Source: Sinorhizobium arboris LMG 14919 (GTDB lineage: Bacteria > Pseudomonadota > Alphaproteobacteria > Rhizobiales > Rhizobiaceae). From it: 64,000 nucleotides of DNA. Location: NCBI RefSeq assembly GCF_000427465.1, contig NZ_ATYB01000014.1, forward strand, positions 458,316 through 522,315, read 5' to 3'. Shown here piece after piece: positions 32,349 through 41,347 of the stretch. The position numbers were made by a program, and so were the translations under genes. Under the pieces are notes generated by a model, which made no database searches, had not been told where the DNA came from, and saw nothing but the letters and a program-made list of their open reading frames with translations. Numbering within the stretch: the stretch's first letter is position 1; each line of letters opens with the position of its first letter.

Positions 32349-33017
32349 ATGACTTATACGTTTGATTTCGGTGCGGTCCTTGACCGCGCCCCGGAATTGC
32401 TATGGGGTTCGCTTGCAACGCTTGGCCTTGCGTTGGCTGGGATGCTCCTCGCGCTCGTCATCGGAATCCTGGGCGTTGTTGCAAGGACTTCCAAGAGCGA
32501 GATCGCACGCACTCCCGTTATCGTCTTCGTCGAGGTCGTGCGTAATACACCATTCCTGGTGCAGATATTCTTCATATATTTTGCCCTTCCTCTCATGGGC
32601 ATACGCCTTAATCCGACCGTTACGGCGATCATTGCCCTTGGCATCAACGGTGGGGCGTACGCAATCGAGATCATCCGAGGCGGGGTCGAGAGCGTGTCGC
32701 GCGGCCAGATCGAGGCAGGTTTCGCACTTGGTCTGCACAAGGCGGACGTCTTCCGGCTCATCGTGCTCAAGCCAGCGCTGCGGGCGATTTATCCCTCGCT
32801 CACAAGCCAGTTCATCATGCTGACACTGACAACGTCTGTCTGCACCTCAATCGCCGCCTACGAACTGACCTCGGCCGCTCAGCGCATTGAGTCTGACACG
32901 TTCCGCAGCTTCGAAGTCTATTTCACGGTGACCGCTATCTACCTGGTTATCTCGACGCTGATGATGGGCCTCTTTGCCCTCATTTCTCGCCACTACTTCA
33001 ACTATCCAACGCGATAG
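32349..33017 (+). CDS. Polar amino-acid-type ABC transporter permease 1
   Basis: A 222-residue HisM/GlnP-type permease with about five helices and the coupling motif RGQIEAGFALGLHKADVFRLIVLKPALR. GGAGGGAGG precedes the start. The import substrate of the family is usually a polar amino acid; in this operon it may be a hydroxylated carboxylic acid. Confidence 0.9.
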   Translation: MTYTFDFGAVLDRAPELLWGSLATLGLALAGMLLALVIGILGVVARTSKSEIARTPVIVFVEVVRNTPFLVQIFFIYFALPLMGIRLNPTVTAIIALGINGGAYAIEIIRGGVESVSRGQIEAGFALGLHKADVFRLIVLKPALRAIYPSLTSQFIMLTLTTSVCTSIAAYELTSAAQRIESDTFRSFEVYFTVTAIYLVISTLMMGLFALISRHYFNYPTR

Positions 33018-33026
33018 GAGGCAGCC

Positions 33027-33677
33027 ATGGGTCCCATCGGCGAAAACGAAATCTTCTTTTTGATGCAGGGTTTGAAGTGGACCCTGTTGCTCGCGATCGT
33101 GGGCTTCATCGGTGGGGGGATGTTCGGAATCCTGATCGCGCTGCTGCGTACCTCGAAGACGAAGGCCGCCCGGAGGATCACCGCAGGCTATATCGGCGCC
33201 TTCCAGGGCACGCCCCTTCTGATGCAGCTCTTCGTTGTCTATTACGGCGTTGCGCTGTTGGGCATCGAGGTCAACGCGTGGATCGCGGTCGCAATCGCCT
33301 TCACGCTCCATGCCAGTGCTTTCCTGGGAGAGATCTGGCGCGGCTCCATCGAGGCTGTGCCGAAGGGCCAGACGGAAGCCGCCAACGCCCTGGGCCTGCA
33401 TTACGTCTCGCGGATGAAAGACGTCATCCTGCCGCAGGCCCTGAAAATCTCGATGCCGGCCACGATCGGCTTCCTTGTCCAGCTCATCAAAGGCACGTCG
33501 CTGGCAGCAATCGTCGGCTTCATTGAACTCACCCGCGCCGGGCAGATCATTTCAAACCAGACGTATCGTCCGCTGCTCGTCTTCGGGATCGTCGGCGCAA
33601 TCTACTTCATCGTTTGCTGGCCGCTCTCCCATGCCGGAAGTGGCCTCGAAAAACGGATGGCGAAAGCTGCCCGCTAA
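33027..33677 (+). CDS. Polar amino-acid-type ABC transporter permease 2
   Basis: A 216-residue permease paired with the previous one, starting 9 bases after it. Coupling motif KGQTEAANALGLHYVSRMKDVILPQALK; five predicted helices. The two permeases form the heterodimeric channel. Confidence 0.9.
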   Translation: MGPIGENEIFFLMQGLKWTLLLAIVGFIGGGMFGILIALLRTSKTKAARRITAGYIGAFQGTPLLMQLFVVYYGVALLGIEVNAWIAVAIAFTLHASAFLGEIWRGSIEAVPKGQTEAANALGLHYVSRMKDVILPQALKISMPATIGFLVQLIKGTSLAAIVGFIELTRAGQIISNQTYRPLLVFGIVGAIYFIVCWPLSHAGSGLEKRMAKAAR

Positions 33678-33718
33678 CCGCTTCGTTCGAAGCAAAACTC
33701 TTGAGGAGGAGAACAAGC

Positions 33719-34543
33719 ATGCATACCAATCGTAGGTCTTTTCTCGGACTTGCACTGGCAACCGTTACCTTCGCAACCGTTGGCGCTGCCGCCGCCTCTG
33801 CGGCAAGTGTGGAGGAAATCAAGGCAAAGGGCACGCTTGTGGTTGGCATCCAGGGCGACAATGCGCCATGGGGATTCGTCAACACAAGCGGCGTGCAGGA
33901 CGGCTTCGACGCTGACGTCGCCAACCTTTTTGCCAAGGAATTGGGCGTGAAGGTTCAATTCCAGCCGCTCGCCGTCGCCAATCGAATTCCGGCGCTGACG
34001 ACCGGCAAAGTCGACATCCTGTTCGCGACGATGGCGATGACGGAAGAACGCGCGAAATCAATTCAATACAGCAAGCCCTACGCCGCCAACACGATTTCTC
34101 TTTATGCCGCGAAGTCCGACACGGTTACGAAGCCTGAAGACGTTGCGGGATGGGAGATCGGCGTTCCGAAGTCCAGTTCGCAGGATAAGGCAGTAACGGA
34201 CGCCGTCGGATCCACCGCAACGGTCCGCCGCTTTGATGACGACGCCGCAACCATCCAGGCTCTGATCTCCGGACAGGTAAAGGCGGTTGGCGGCAATCAG
34301 TTCTATGGTCAGCGTCTGGATGCCGCGAGTGCCGGCAGCTATGAGCGCAAGATCAACTTTCTGACGACCTACAACGGCGTCGGGACCCGTCTCGGCGAGA
34401 AGGACTGGAACGAAGCCGTCAACGCCTTCATCGAAAAGATCAAGGCCAATGGTGAGCTTGCCGCCATCACGAAGAAGTGGATGGCGATCGATCTGCCGCA
34501 GTTCCCGGAGTCCATTCCGAACATCCCGTTCACCGTCAATTAA
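33719..34543 (+). CDS. ABC transporter periplasmic substrate-binding protein
   Basis: A 274-residue SBP_bac_3 protein. The N terminus, [20 protein letters not shown], has a twin-arginine-like motif followed by a hydrophobic stretch, so Tat export is possible. The mature protein shows [21 protein letters not shown] and [23 protein letters not shown], which line the ligand site. GAGGAGG lies about 8 bases before the ATG. Arginine in the usual amino-acid carboxylate site (TEERAKSI) suggests a carboxylated ligand. Confidence 0.9.
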   Translation: MHTNRRSFLGLALATVTFATVGAAAASAASVEEIKAKGTLVVGIQGDNAPWGFVNTSGVQDGFDADVANLFAKELGVKVQFQPLAVANRIPALTTGKVDILFATMAMTEERAKSIQYSKPYAANTISLYAAKSDTVTKPEDVAGWEIGVPKSSSQDKAVTDAVGSTATVRRFDDDAATIQALISGQVKAVGGNQFYGQRLDAASAGSYERKINFLTTYNGVGTRLGEKDWNEAVNAFIEKIKANGELAAITKKWMAIDLPQFPESIPNIPFTVN

Positions 34544-34562
34544 ATCCCAGATGGAGAGTTCC

Positions 34563-35324
34563 GTGCTCAATTCCGCAAACGATCGACCGACGCTGATTTC
34601 CCTTGAGGACGTGCAGAAGTGGTACGGCGCTTTCCATGCCTTGAAGTCCATCAGTCTGTCGGTCCGCAAAGGCGAGAAAATCGTCCTCTGCGGGCCGTCA
34701 GGCTCCGGGAAATCAACGTTAATCCGCTGCATCAATGCCCTCGAAACGATCGAGGACGGCAAGATCGTCGTCGAGGGTCAGGTACTGGACGGAAGCACCA
34801 GATCCGTCGATGCGATACGTCGCGAAGTGGGAATGGTGTTTCAGAGCTTCAATCTCTTCCCGCACATGACCGTACTTCAGAACTGTACACTCGCCCCGAT
34901 GCGTGTTCGAGGCACAAGCCACGCTGACGCAGAGCGACTGGCTCGAAAATATCTCGAGCGCGTTCGAATCCTTGACCAGGCGGAAAAGTATCCTGCGCAG
35001 CTATCCGGCGGGCAACAACAACGCGTTGCCATCGCTCGCGCGCTCTGCATGGAGCCGAAGGTCATGCTCTTCGACGAACCAACCTCTGCCCTCGATCCTG
35101 AAATGGTGAAGGAGGTGCTCGACACCATGATCGGGCTCGCCCGTGACGGCATGACGATGATCTGTGTCACGCACGAAATGGGGTTTGCCCGTCAGGTCGC
35201 TGATCGCGTCATCTTCATGGCCTCCGGAGAAATCGTCGAAGAGGCCGAACCGGAGGTCTTCTTCAAGTCTCCCAGGCACGAACGCACGAAAACCTTCCTA
35301 GGCGAAATCCTTGCCCACCACTGA
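34563..35324 (+). CDS. ABC transporter ATP-binding protein
   Basis: A 253-residue ATPase of the polar-amino-acid uptake group: Walker A GPSGSGKS at 44-51, signature LSGGQ at 147-151, Walker B VMLFDEP at 167-173. I chose the GTG because GGAGAG lies 5 bases upstream; an in-frame ATG four codons earlier has no ribosome site. It completes a four-gene importer, so the cluster has its own uptake system. Confidence 0.9.
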   Translation: MLNSANDRPTLISLEDVQKWYGAFHALKSISLSVRKGEKIVLCGPSGSGKSTLIRCINALETIEDGKIVVEGQVLDGSTRSVDAIRREVGMVFQSFNLFPHMTVLQNCTLAPMRVRGTSHADAERLARKYLERVRILDQAEKYPAQLSGGQQQRVAIARALCMEPKVMLFDEPTSALDPEMVKEVLDTMIGLARDGMTMICVTHEMGFARQVADRVIFMASGEIVEEAEPEVFFKSPRHERTKTFLGEILAHH

Positions 35325-35342
35325 CGTTCGAAAGCGATACCA

Positions 35343-36203
35343 ATGCACGACAAGAAATTCCTCGTGGGACTGATCGGGGCCGACATTCAAATGTCGAAGT
35401 CCCCGGCTCTCCACGAAACGGAGGCTCGACACCAGGGCATCGATTACCGCTACGAACTTCTCGACTTCGCCGAGCGAGGCCTTCCAGCGTCGGCGCTGCC
35501 GGACCTCCTAGACGAGGAAGAGCGCCGCGGTTTTGCCGGGAGCAACATTACACATCCGTGCAAGCAGACGGTGATCGCTCACCTGAATCGCCTTTCCGAG
35601 GATGCAGAGATGCTCGGCGCGGTCAACACCGTGGTCTTTCGTGACGGCGAGAGGATCGGCCACAACACTGATTGGTACGGTTTCTATGAGAATTTCCAGC
35701 GCGGCCTTCCGGACGTCGCGAAGTCGCATGCCGTCCTGCTGGGCGCCGGCGGCGCCGGTGTCGCCGTGGCGCATGCCGCAATCAAGCTCGGTATTGAGAG
35801 ATTGTCGATCTTTGACCAGGATTCGAAACGGGCAGAAACCCTGGCTGGGCAGTTGAACGAGCGGTTCTCCAGGGCTTGCGCTCGTGTCACGACGGATGTC
35901 GGCAGCACCCTGCGCTCCGCGGACGGCCTTATCCACGCGACACCGACGGGTATGAAGAGCCATCCTGGTTTGCCGATCGACCCGGAATGGCTGCTGCCAT
36001 CGCATTGGGTCGCCGACATCGTCTATATGCCGCTCGTCACAGAGCTCCTTGCTCTCGCCGAAAGAAAAGGCTGCCGGACCCTTCGTGGCGGCGGCATGAC
36101 CGTCTACCAGGCAGCAGCGGCTTTCGAATTATTCACCGGGATAGCACCCGACGCAGAGCGCATGTCCCGTCACTTTACGGACTTGTGCCGCCTGTCGATT
36201 TGA
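35343..36203 (+). CDS. Shikimate/quinate dehydrogenase family protein
   Basis: A 286-residue member of the AroE family. Substrate-binding SKSP is at 18-21, the catalytic Lys74 in NITHPCKQ, the NTD motif at 108-110 and the nucleotide loop GAGGAG at 134-139. The motif HPCK replaces the usual IPxK and the residue after NTD is Trp (usually Gly), which points away from housekeeping AroE and towards catabolic shikimate/quinate dehydrogenases. It could convert quinate or shikimate to the 3-dehydro forms, or act on a relative. Located between the importer and an isomerase gene. Confidence 0.85.
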   Translation: MHDKKFLVGLIGADIQMSKSPALHETEARHQGIDYRYELLDFAERGLPASALPDLLDEEERRGFAGSNITHPCKQTVIAHLNRLSEDAEMLGAVNTVVFRDGERIGHNTDWYGFYENFQRGLPDVAKSHAVLLGAGGAGVAVAHAAIKLGIERLSIFDQDSKRAETLAGQLNERFSRACARVTTDVGSTLRSADGLIHATPTGMKSHPGLPIDPEWLLPSHWVADIVYMPLVTELLALAERKGCRTLRGGGMTVYQAAAAFELFTGIAPDAERMSRHFTDLCRLSI

Positions 36204-36217
36204 TGGGGAGATCCCAA

Positions 36218-36586
36218 ATGCCGCACATCATCATCGATTATAGCCGGGGCGCAGGCGAGCATGTGGCCATAGACCGGCTGACGCTGGCCGTGCATCGCTG
36301 CGTTCGCGATGGCGGCCTTGTGAAACCTTCCGCCGTGCGCACGCTTGCGCGGGAGGCGACATACTCCTGCGTCGGCGATGAGCATGTCGATAATCATTTC
36401 ATCCAAATCATCGTGCGGATGGCACCGGGTCGTACTGCAGAAACCAAGCAGAAGCTCCTCACTGCCGTTCTCGAGGCCGCGCGGGCGATCGCCGCGCCTG
36501 CTCTCGAAGTTGGAAGGCTCGGCTTGCGCGCAGATCTCTACGAGTCGGACCCTGATTTTGCTGTTCAAGCAATCGCGTTCGTCTGA
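36218..36586 (+). CDS. 5-carboxymethyl-2-hydroxymuconate isomerase (HpaF) family protein
   Basis: A 122-residue tautomerase-superfamily protein beginning [13 protein letters not shown]; Pro2, exposed after Met removal, is the catalytic base of this superfamily. The repeat-like halves and the segment [23 protein letters not shown] are as in HpaF/CHMI. The family shifts the double bond of hydroxymuconates in meta-cleavage pathways. In the same cluster HpaH and HpaI homologues are encoded by the opposite operon, so the three probably act in sequence. Identity with true HpaF is moderate by eye. Confidence 0.78.
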   Translation: MPHIIIDYSRGAGEHVAIDRLTLAVHRCVRDGGLVKPSAVRTLAREATYSCVGDEHVDNHFIQIIVRMAPGRTAETKQKLLTAVLEAARAIAAPALEVGRLGLRADLYESDPDFAVQAIAFV

Positions 36587-36621
36587 CCAGAACAGCGTAC
36601 TCAAGAAGGACACTATCTACT

Positions 36622-37071
36622 ATGAGCCGGATCTACGTTCTCAATGGACCAAACCTCAATCTGCTCGGCAAACGCCAGCCGCATATCTACGGGCATGAAA
36701 CGCTCGCAGACGTAGAAGCGGACTGCCGCAAACTGGCAGCCGAACTCGGCCACGAAATCCGCTTTCATCAAAGCAACCGGGAATACGAGATCATCGATTG
36801 GATTCATGAGGCGCGCGAGGACGGTGCGGCCATCGTCATCAATCCGGCAGCCTTCACCCATACCTCACTCGCCATCCTTGACGCTCTGAACACATTTGAG
36901 GGGCCTGTGATCGAGATCCACATCTCCAATGTGCACAAGCGCGAAAGCTTCCGACACCATTCGTTCGTTTCGCACCGCGCGGACGGCGTGATCTGCGGCC
37001 TTGGAACAGAAGGATACCAGCTTGGCATCCGGCGCGCGGCGACAATGATCAAGGCTGCGAGCAAGGGCTGA
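36622..37071 (+). CDS. aroQ: Type II 3-dehydroquinate dehydratase
   Basis: A 149-residue enzyme that converts 3-dehydroquinate to 3-dehydroshikimate. The signature [21 protein letters not shown] supplies Arg18 and Tyr23, and [16 protein letters not shown] supplies His100 and Arg111. Type II forms serve both biosynthesis and quinate breakdown; being in an inducible-looking operon with an importer argues for breakdown. Starts 35 bases after the isomerase gene. Confidence 0.92.
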   Translation: MSRIYVLNGPNLNLLGKRQPHIYGHETLADVEADCRKLAAELGHEIRFHQSNREYEIIDWIHEAREDGAAIVINPAAFTHTSLAILDALNTFEGPVIEIHISNVHKRESFRHHSFVSHRADGVICGLGTEGYQLGIRRAATMIKAASKG

Positions 37072-37078
37072 GGTGACC

Positions 37079-38116
37079 ATGACCCAACGGGTTAAGCTGG
37101 CCGTACTTGGCGCAGGCCTCATCGGTAGGCGCCATATTCAGCACGTCCTGGCCGAGCCCTCGGCGCAACTCAGTGCCGTGGTCGATCCCACGCCGGTTGG
37201 CGAGACTATTGCCAAGGAAGCCGGCGTGAAGTGGTTTACAAGCTTCGCGGACATGATTGCCGCAGACCGTCCTGACGGGATCATCGTGGCTACGCCTAAC
37301 CAGGCTCACGTCCAGAACGGGTTGGAAGCCGTTGGAGCCGGCATTCCCGCACTCATCGAGAAGCCTATCGCCGATGACGTTTTATCCGGGGAAAAGCTGA
37401 TCGCAGCGGCTGAGGCAAAAGGTATTCCTCTTTTGACTGGCCATCACCGCCGACACAATCCGGTGATGCAGAAGGCAAAGGAAATCGTCGAAAGCGGAAA
37501 GCTCGGCCGCGTTCTTGTTGTCAATGCGATGTTCTGGCTGTTCAAGCCCGACGATTACTTCGACATCTCGTGGCGTCGTGAGCGCGGTGCGGGGCCGGTT
37601 TTCCTCAATCTCATCCACGATGTCGACAATCTGCGCTACCTCTTCGGCGATGTGGCTGCGGTTCAGGCACGCGAGTCCAACGCGGTGCGCGGCAACGCAG
37701 TTGAGGAAACGGCTGTGATCCTGATCGAGTTCAAGAATGGCGTATTGGGAACTGCGACGGTCTCGGACTCGGTGGTCGCACCGTGGAGCTGGGAGATGAC
37801 AACCGGAGAGAATCCGGCCTATCCCAGAACCGAGCAATCCTGTTACATGATCGGAGGAACGCACGGGGCGCTGGCTGTTCCGTCGCTCGAAGTCTGGCGC
37901 AATCCTGGTAAACGGAGTTGGTGGGAACCATTTGACCAGACGCGCATCGAGGTCGACGACGAGGACCCGCTCGTTCTGCAGATCAGGCAATTCTGCAAGG
38001 TGATCCTCGGAGACGAACCGCCGCTTGTCAGCGGGCGTGAGGGGCTCGAAACCTTGAGGGTAGTCGATGCGGTAAAACGCTCGGCGGCAATGGGAGAACG
38101 TATCGAGTTGAACTGA
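37079..38116 (+). CDS. Gfo/Idh/MocA family NAD(P)-dependent oxidoreductase
   Basis: A 345-residue dehydrogenase: Rossmann motif VLGAGLIGRRH near the N terminus, the EKPIADDV loop at about 98-105 with the conserved lysine, and the C-terminal domain with HDVDNLRYLFGDV. Family members oxidise hydroxyl groups of inositols, sugars and cyclitols. The ATG chosen has GAGG 5 bases upstream and lies 8 bases after the aroQ stop; a GTG two codons earlier is possible. It closes the operon. It may oxidise the imported cyclitol-like substrate first. Confidence 0.85.
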   Translation: MTQRVKLAVLGAGLIGRRHIQHVLAEPSAQLSAVVDPTPVGETIAKEAGVKWFTSFADMIAADRPDGIIVATPNQAHVQNGLEAVGAGIPALIEKPIADDVLSGEKLIAAAEAKGIPLLTGHHRRHNPVMQKAKEIVESGKLGRVLVVNAMFWLFKPDDYFDISWRRERGAGPVFLNLIHDVDNLRYLFGDVAAVQARESNAVRGNAVEETAVILIEFKNGVLGTATVSDSVVAPWSWEMTTGENPAYPRTEQSCYMIGGTHGALAVPSLEVWRNPGKRSWWEPFDQTRIEVDDEDPLVLQIRQFCKVILGDEPPLVSGREGLETLRVVDAVKRSAAMGERIELN

Positions 38117-38340
38117 CGCCTGAGTAATGTGACCGCTTGCTCGCCCTTCACGCTCCTTGCATCCGATGCGATGAGAGCGCGGGCTCAACACCGACGTAAG
38201 ACATCGCGCTTCTGGCGGAAGAAATCGTCGCCGCCGCTCTGTCTTCGCCGCCATCGAAACGCGCCTCCTTCCGGCAAGAACGCAACGCTTCATCGAATTT
38301 CTGGGTGACTGCTTGAAGCCGACTTGGTCTGGAAGCGGGC
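38117..38340. other. Gap at the right edge of the catabolic cluster
   Basis: No gene, terminator or known repeat recognised. Together with the helicase fragment that follows, it looks like decayed sequence between the cluster and the tRNA gene. Confidence 0.4.
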
Positions 38341-38460
38341 GAACTCGTGATAGTGTTTGCCGTTGACATGTTCGACGAAGGTGTCGATGTCCCAAGTATC
38401 GATACCGTGTTGATGTTTCGGCAACGGAAAGGTCCCTTTCTGGTGCCTTTTCAAGTCTCT
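38341..38460 (+). pseudogene. Fragment of a superfamily II (DEAD/DEAH) helicase
   Basis: One frame reads IVFAVDMFDEGVDVPSIDTVLMFR, which matches helicase motif V of restriction- or phage-type superfamily II helicases. The similarity is limited to about 35 residues, no start or other motif is present, and the frame runs into unrelated sequence. It is a leftover of a mobile or defence gene near the tRNA. Confidence 0.6.
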
Positions 38461-38620
38461 ACGGCGGGTCCTATGTGCCATTCATGTGCCATGGAACTGT
38501 GGGACTATGTGACAAGCGTTGTAATCATTGAGAAATTCGTCGCAGGTTAATGTGATGCAAAGCAGCCAGCGAAATGGGCCGGGGTTACGGGTAACTAGCT
38601 GTATTTATTAGGAAAACAAG

Positions 38621-38694
38621 TGGCTGGGGAACCTGGATTCGAACCAGGACTAACGGAGTCAGAGTCCGCTGGTCTACCGTTAACCTATTCCCCA
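38621..38694 (-). tRNA. tRNA-Gln (anticodon CUG)
   Basis: On the minus strand the 74-base sequence starts TGGGGAATAGG, has the anticodon loop CTCTGAC (anticodon CTG), the T arm CTGGTTCGAATCCAG and ends TTCCCCA-G-CCA with the CCA encoded. Acceptor arms pair fully. Its 3' end faces the accessory block to the left, a usual position for integrated elements. Confidence 0.95.
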
Positions 38695-38734
38695 AGGCCG
38701 CAGGCGGTGTCTGCCGCCGCGTCGGTGTGGCGGG

Positions 38735-38762
38735 CTTATAAACAAAAGAACGCCCGATGCAA
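38735..38762 (-). promoter_or_regulatory. Promoter of tRNA-Gln
   Basis: Minus strand TTGCAT, 16 bases, TATAAG, about 40 bases upstream of the tRNA 5' end. The remaining bases up to the ppx gene contain only a poly-A/T patch and no gene. Confidence 0.6.
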
Positions 38763-39007
38763 ATACCTTTTGCCAAAAAAATGCGGCCGGGCTGTGTCGT
38801 TCGGCTTTTGGGTTGAGCCTCGAAAGTGCAGCGATCCTTAATCGATGTCGGCAACCGCAGGGGAGGGCGGCTGGGCTCTCAGGGGCCGCCATGGTTTCAA
38901 AAAAAGTTTGGCGAAAGGAGGCGGCGCTGGTACAGTCGCGCCAACGCAAAATCGAGAGAGCGCCTTGAGCGGCCGTCAGGCTTCGCGCGGCGCCATGGTT
39001 GAGACAA

Positions 39008-40609
39008 GTGAAAGACCCCGATCACGGCGAGAAGCCGTCTGAATCCGGGGCGTCGGCAGCAGGTCGCAGCGAGGCGCGCGTAGGCGCGCCGCGGGGCGGC
39101 AAGGGCAAGCGGAGGCGGCGCAAGCCGTCCGGTTCCCCGCCTGCAATTGCCAGCGGATCCGGCCCGTCCGGAGAAGCAGGGCGTCCCGCAGCACTGAACG
39201 ACGCGGAGCCATCGCGCAAGCGCAAACGGCGCCGGCGTTCGAAATCAGCAAAACTACAGGCCACCTCCGCCGCGTCCGGTGCAAGCACGCCGGCACAGGA
39301 TCCGGCGCTCAGCGACAAGAAGGGCGGCCGTAAGCGCAACTGGAAGGCGCGCCATCGGCGTGGCCTGCAGGGGCGGCCGCTGGCGACCGCAAGCAACCCT
39401 CCGGCAAATTCCCGGCAGGGCGGCCGCCCGGTCGAGCGGTCCGGCGAAGCTGCGCGGCCACGGAGCGGCGAGACCCCGCAGCAGCAGGCGCGTTCCGAAA
39501 GGCTCGGAGCACCGTTCGTCGAGCCGACCGACCCGCCAGCGCCGCTTTACGCGGCACTCGACCTCGGCACCAACAATTGCCGGCTGCTCATCGCGCAGCC
39601 GACCCGGCCGGGTCAGTTCCGCGTGGTCGATGCCTTCTCGCGAATCGTCCGGTTGGGTGAGGGGCTCGGCGCAAGCGGACGGCTTTCGGACGATGCGATG
39701 GAGCGCTCGGTGGAAGCGCTCAAGGTCTGTGCCGCCAAGCTCGGTGCCCGCTCGATCCGCCGCCGCCGGCTGATTGCGACCGAGGCTGCGCGCGCGGCTG
39801 CCAACGGCGAGGCCTTCATGAAGCGCGTCGCCGAGGAAACCGGTCTCGAACTGGAGATCATCGACCGCGAGACGGAGGCACGGCTTGCGGTGTCCGGCTG
39901 CTCTTCTCTCGTGGACCGCGAAACCAAATCCGTCGTGCTCTTCGATATCGGCGGCGGCTCGTCTGAGATCGCCGTGATCCGCATCGGCGAAAACCGCTCG
40001 AGCCGGCTTGCCAATCACATCACGCACTGGACGTCGCTGCCCGTGGGCGTCGTCACCCTTTCCGAGCGCCACGGCGGCGAGCATGTGACGCCTCAAAGCT
40101 TCGAGATGATGGTGCGCGAGGTCGAGGCCATGCTCGCCGGCTTCGAGAGCCCCTCCGTCGACGTCCTCGCAAGCGGTTCCTATGCGGAGAGCTTCCATCT
40201 GATCGGAACGTCGGGAACCGTGACGACGCTTGCGGGCGTGCATCTCGACCTGCCGCGCTACGACCGCCGCCGCGTGGACGGGCTCTGGCTTTCAGATGAC
40301 GAGGTCTCGGCCATGCAGGCGCGTCTCCTTTCCTGGGATTTTGCCGCACGTGCCGCCAATCCGTGCATCGGGCCGGACCGGGCCGATCTGGTGCTCGCGG
40401 GCTGCGCGATCCTCGAGGCGATCCGCCGCCGCTGGCCGTCGACCCGCATGCGCGTCGCCGACCGCGGGCTTCGCGAAGGGCTGCTGACCGACATGATGGC
40501 GGATGACGGGGCCTGGCGCCGGGGGCGTCCGCGCCGCCATCAGCGCAGCTTCGGTCCCCCGCCGGCAGGTGAAGAGCGTGTGAAGCGCCACGAAGGAACC
40601 GAGGCATGA
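39008..40609 (+). CDS. Ppx/GppA exopolyphosphatase family protein with long basic N-terminal extension
   Basis: Hydrolyses polyphosphate or pppGpp. The actin-like ATPase fold starts near residue 175 with [15 protein letters not shown], followed by [43 protein letters not shown] and [16 protein letters not shown], all as in Ppx/GppA. The first 170 residues are Arg/Lys/Ser/Pro-rich (for example [13 protein letters not shown]) and look disordered; this is typical of rhizobial homologues and may bind RNA or polyphosphate. The start is uncertain: GTG is used here, and a TTG lies three codons earlier. It overlaps rlmE by four bases, so both are co-expressed. Confidence 0.85.
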   Translation: MKDPDHGEKPSESGASAAGRSEARVGAPRGGKGKRRRRKPSGSPPAIASGSGPSGEAGRPAALNDAEPSRKRKRRRRSKSAKLQATSAASGASTPAQDPALSDKKGGRKRNWKARHRRGLQGRPLATASNPPANSRQGGRPVERSGEAARPRSGETPQQQARSERLGAPFVEPTDPPAPLYAALDLGTNNCRLLIAQPTRPGQFRVVDAFSRIVRLGEGLGASGRLSDDAMERSVEALKVCAAKLGARSIRRRRLIATEAARAAANGEAFMKRVAEETGLELEIIDRETEARLAVSGCSSLVDRETKSVVLFDIGGGSSEIAVIRIGENRSSRLANHITHWTSLPVGVVTLSERHGGEHVTPQSFEMMVREVEAMLAGFESPSVDVLASGSYAESFHLIGTSGTVTTLAGVHLDLPRYDRRRVDGLWLSDDEVSAMQARLLSWDFAARAANPCIGPDRADLVLAGCAILEAIRRRWPSTRMRVADRGLREGLLTDMMADDGAWRRGRPRRHQRSFGPPPAGEERVKRHEGTEA

Positions 40610-41343
40610 CGAAATCACCGATCGGCGGCAACCGCAGCGGCCGCAAGCTCGGCCAGAAGGTCAAGAAGGGCAAGCTCAAAGCGTCTTCGCGCCGCTGGAT
40701 CGAGCGCCACATCAACGACCCCTACGTTCAGCGGGCGCAGCTCGAAGGCTACCGCGCAAGGGCGGCCTTCAAGCTCCTGGAGATCGACGAAAAGCACAAG
40801 ATTCTGGCAGGCGCGAAGCGCATCATCGATCTGGGCGCGGCGCCCGGGAGCTGGTCCCAGATCGCCGCCAAGGTGACGAACTCGACCGATCCAGATCCAC
40901 GTGTTGCGGCGATCGACTTCCTCGAAATGGACCCGATCCCCGGAGTCCGCTTCCTTCAGATGGATTTCCTCGATCCGGCGGCGCCGGAAAAGCTGAAGGA
41001 GGCGATCGGCGGAGCTCCTGATATCGTCATGTCCGACATGGCGGCTCCGACCACGGGCCATCGCCAGACCGACCATATCAGAACCATGCATCTCTGCGAG
41101 GTGGCGGCGCATTTCGCCGTCGAGGTTCTCGCGGAGGGCGGGCATTTTCTGGCGAAGACCTTCCAGGGCGGCACCGAGCGCGACCTCCTGAACATGCTGA
41201 AGCAGAACTTCCGCCAGGTCGTCCATGTGAAGCCGGCGTCCTCCCGTGCCGAATCGGTCGAGATGTTTCTGCTCGCCAAGGGCTTCAAAGGCCGCCATGC
41301 GTCAGAGAGCGACGATACGGCAAAGGGTGCCGCGGAGGAATAG
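40606..41343 (+). CDS. rlmE: 23S rRNA 2'-O-ribose U2552 methyltransferase RlmE
   Basis: Also called FtsJ/RrmJ, 245 residues. It methylates U2552 late in 50S assembly. SAM-binding [11 protein letters not shown] near residue 78, the catalytic Asp in SDMAAPTTG and Lys in [11 protein letters not shown] are present. The N-terminal 30 residues are basic. ATGA overlap with the ppx-like gene indicates one transcript. Confidence 0.93.
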   Translation: MTKSPIGGNRSGRKLGQKVKKGKLKASSRRWIERHINDPYVQRAQLEGYRARAAFKLLEIDEKHKILAGAKRIIDLGAAPGSWSQIAAKVTNSTDPDPRVAAIDFLEMDPIPGVRFLQMDFLDPAAPEKLKEAIGGAPDIVMSDMAAPTTGHRQTDHIRTMHLCEVAAHFAVEVLAEGGHFLAKTFQGGTERDLLNMLKQNFRQVVHVKPASSRAESVEMFLLAKGFKGRHASESDDTAKGAAEE

Positions 41344-41347
41344 AGGC

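Noticed and set aside
38845..39042. 65-codon plus-strand frame upstream of the ppx-like gene
   Set aside because: No domain or good ribosome site; it overlaps the start of the ppx-like frame and looks like chance.
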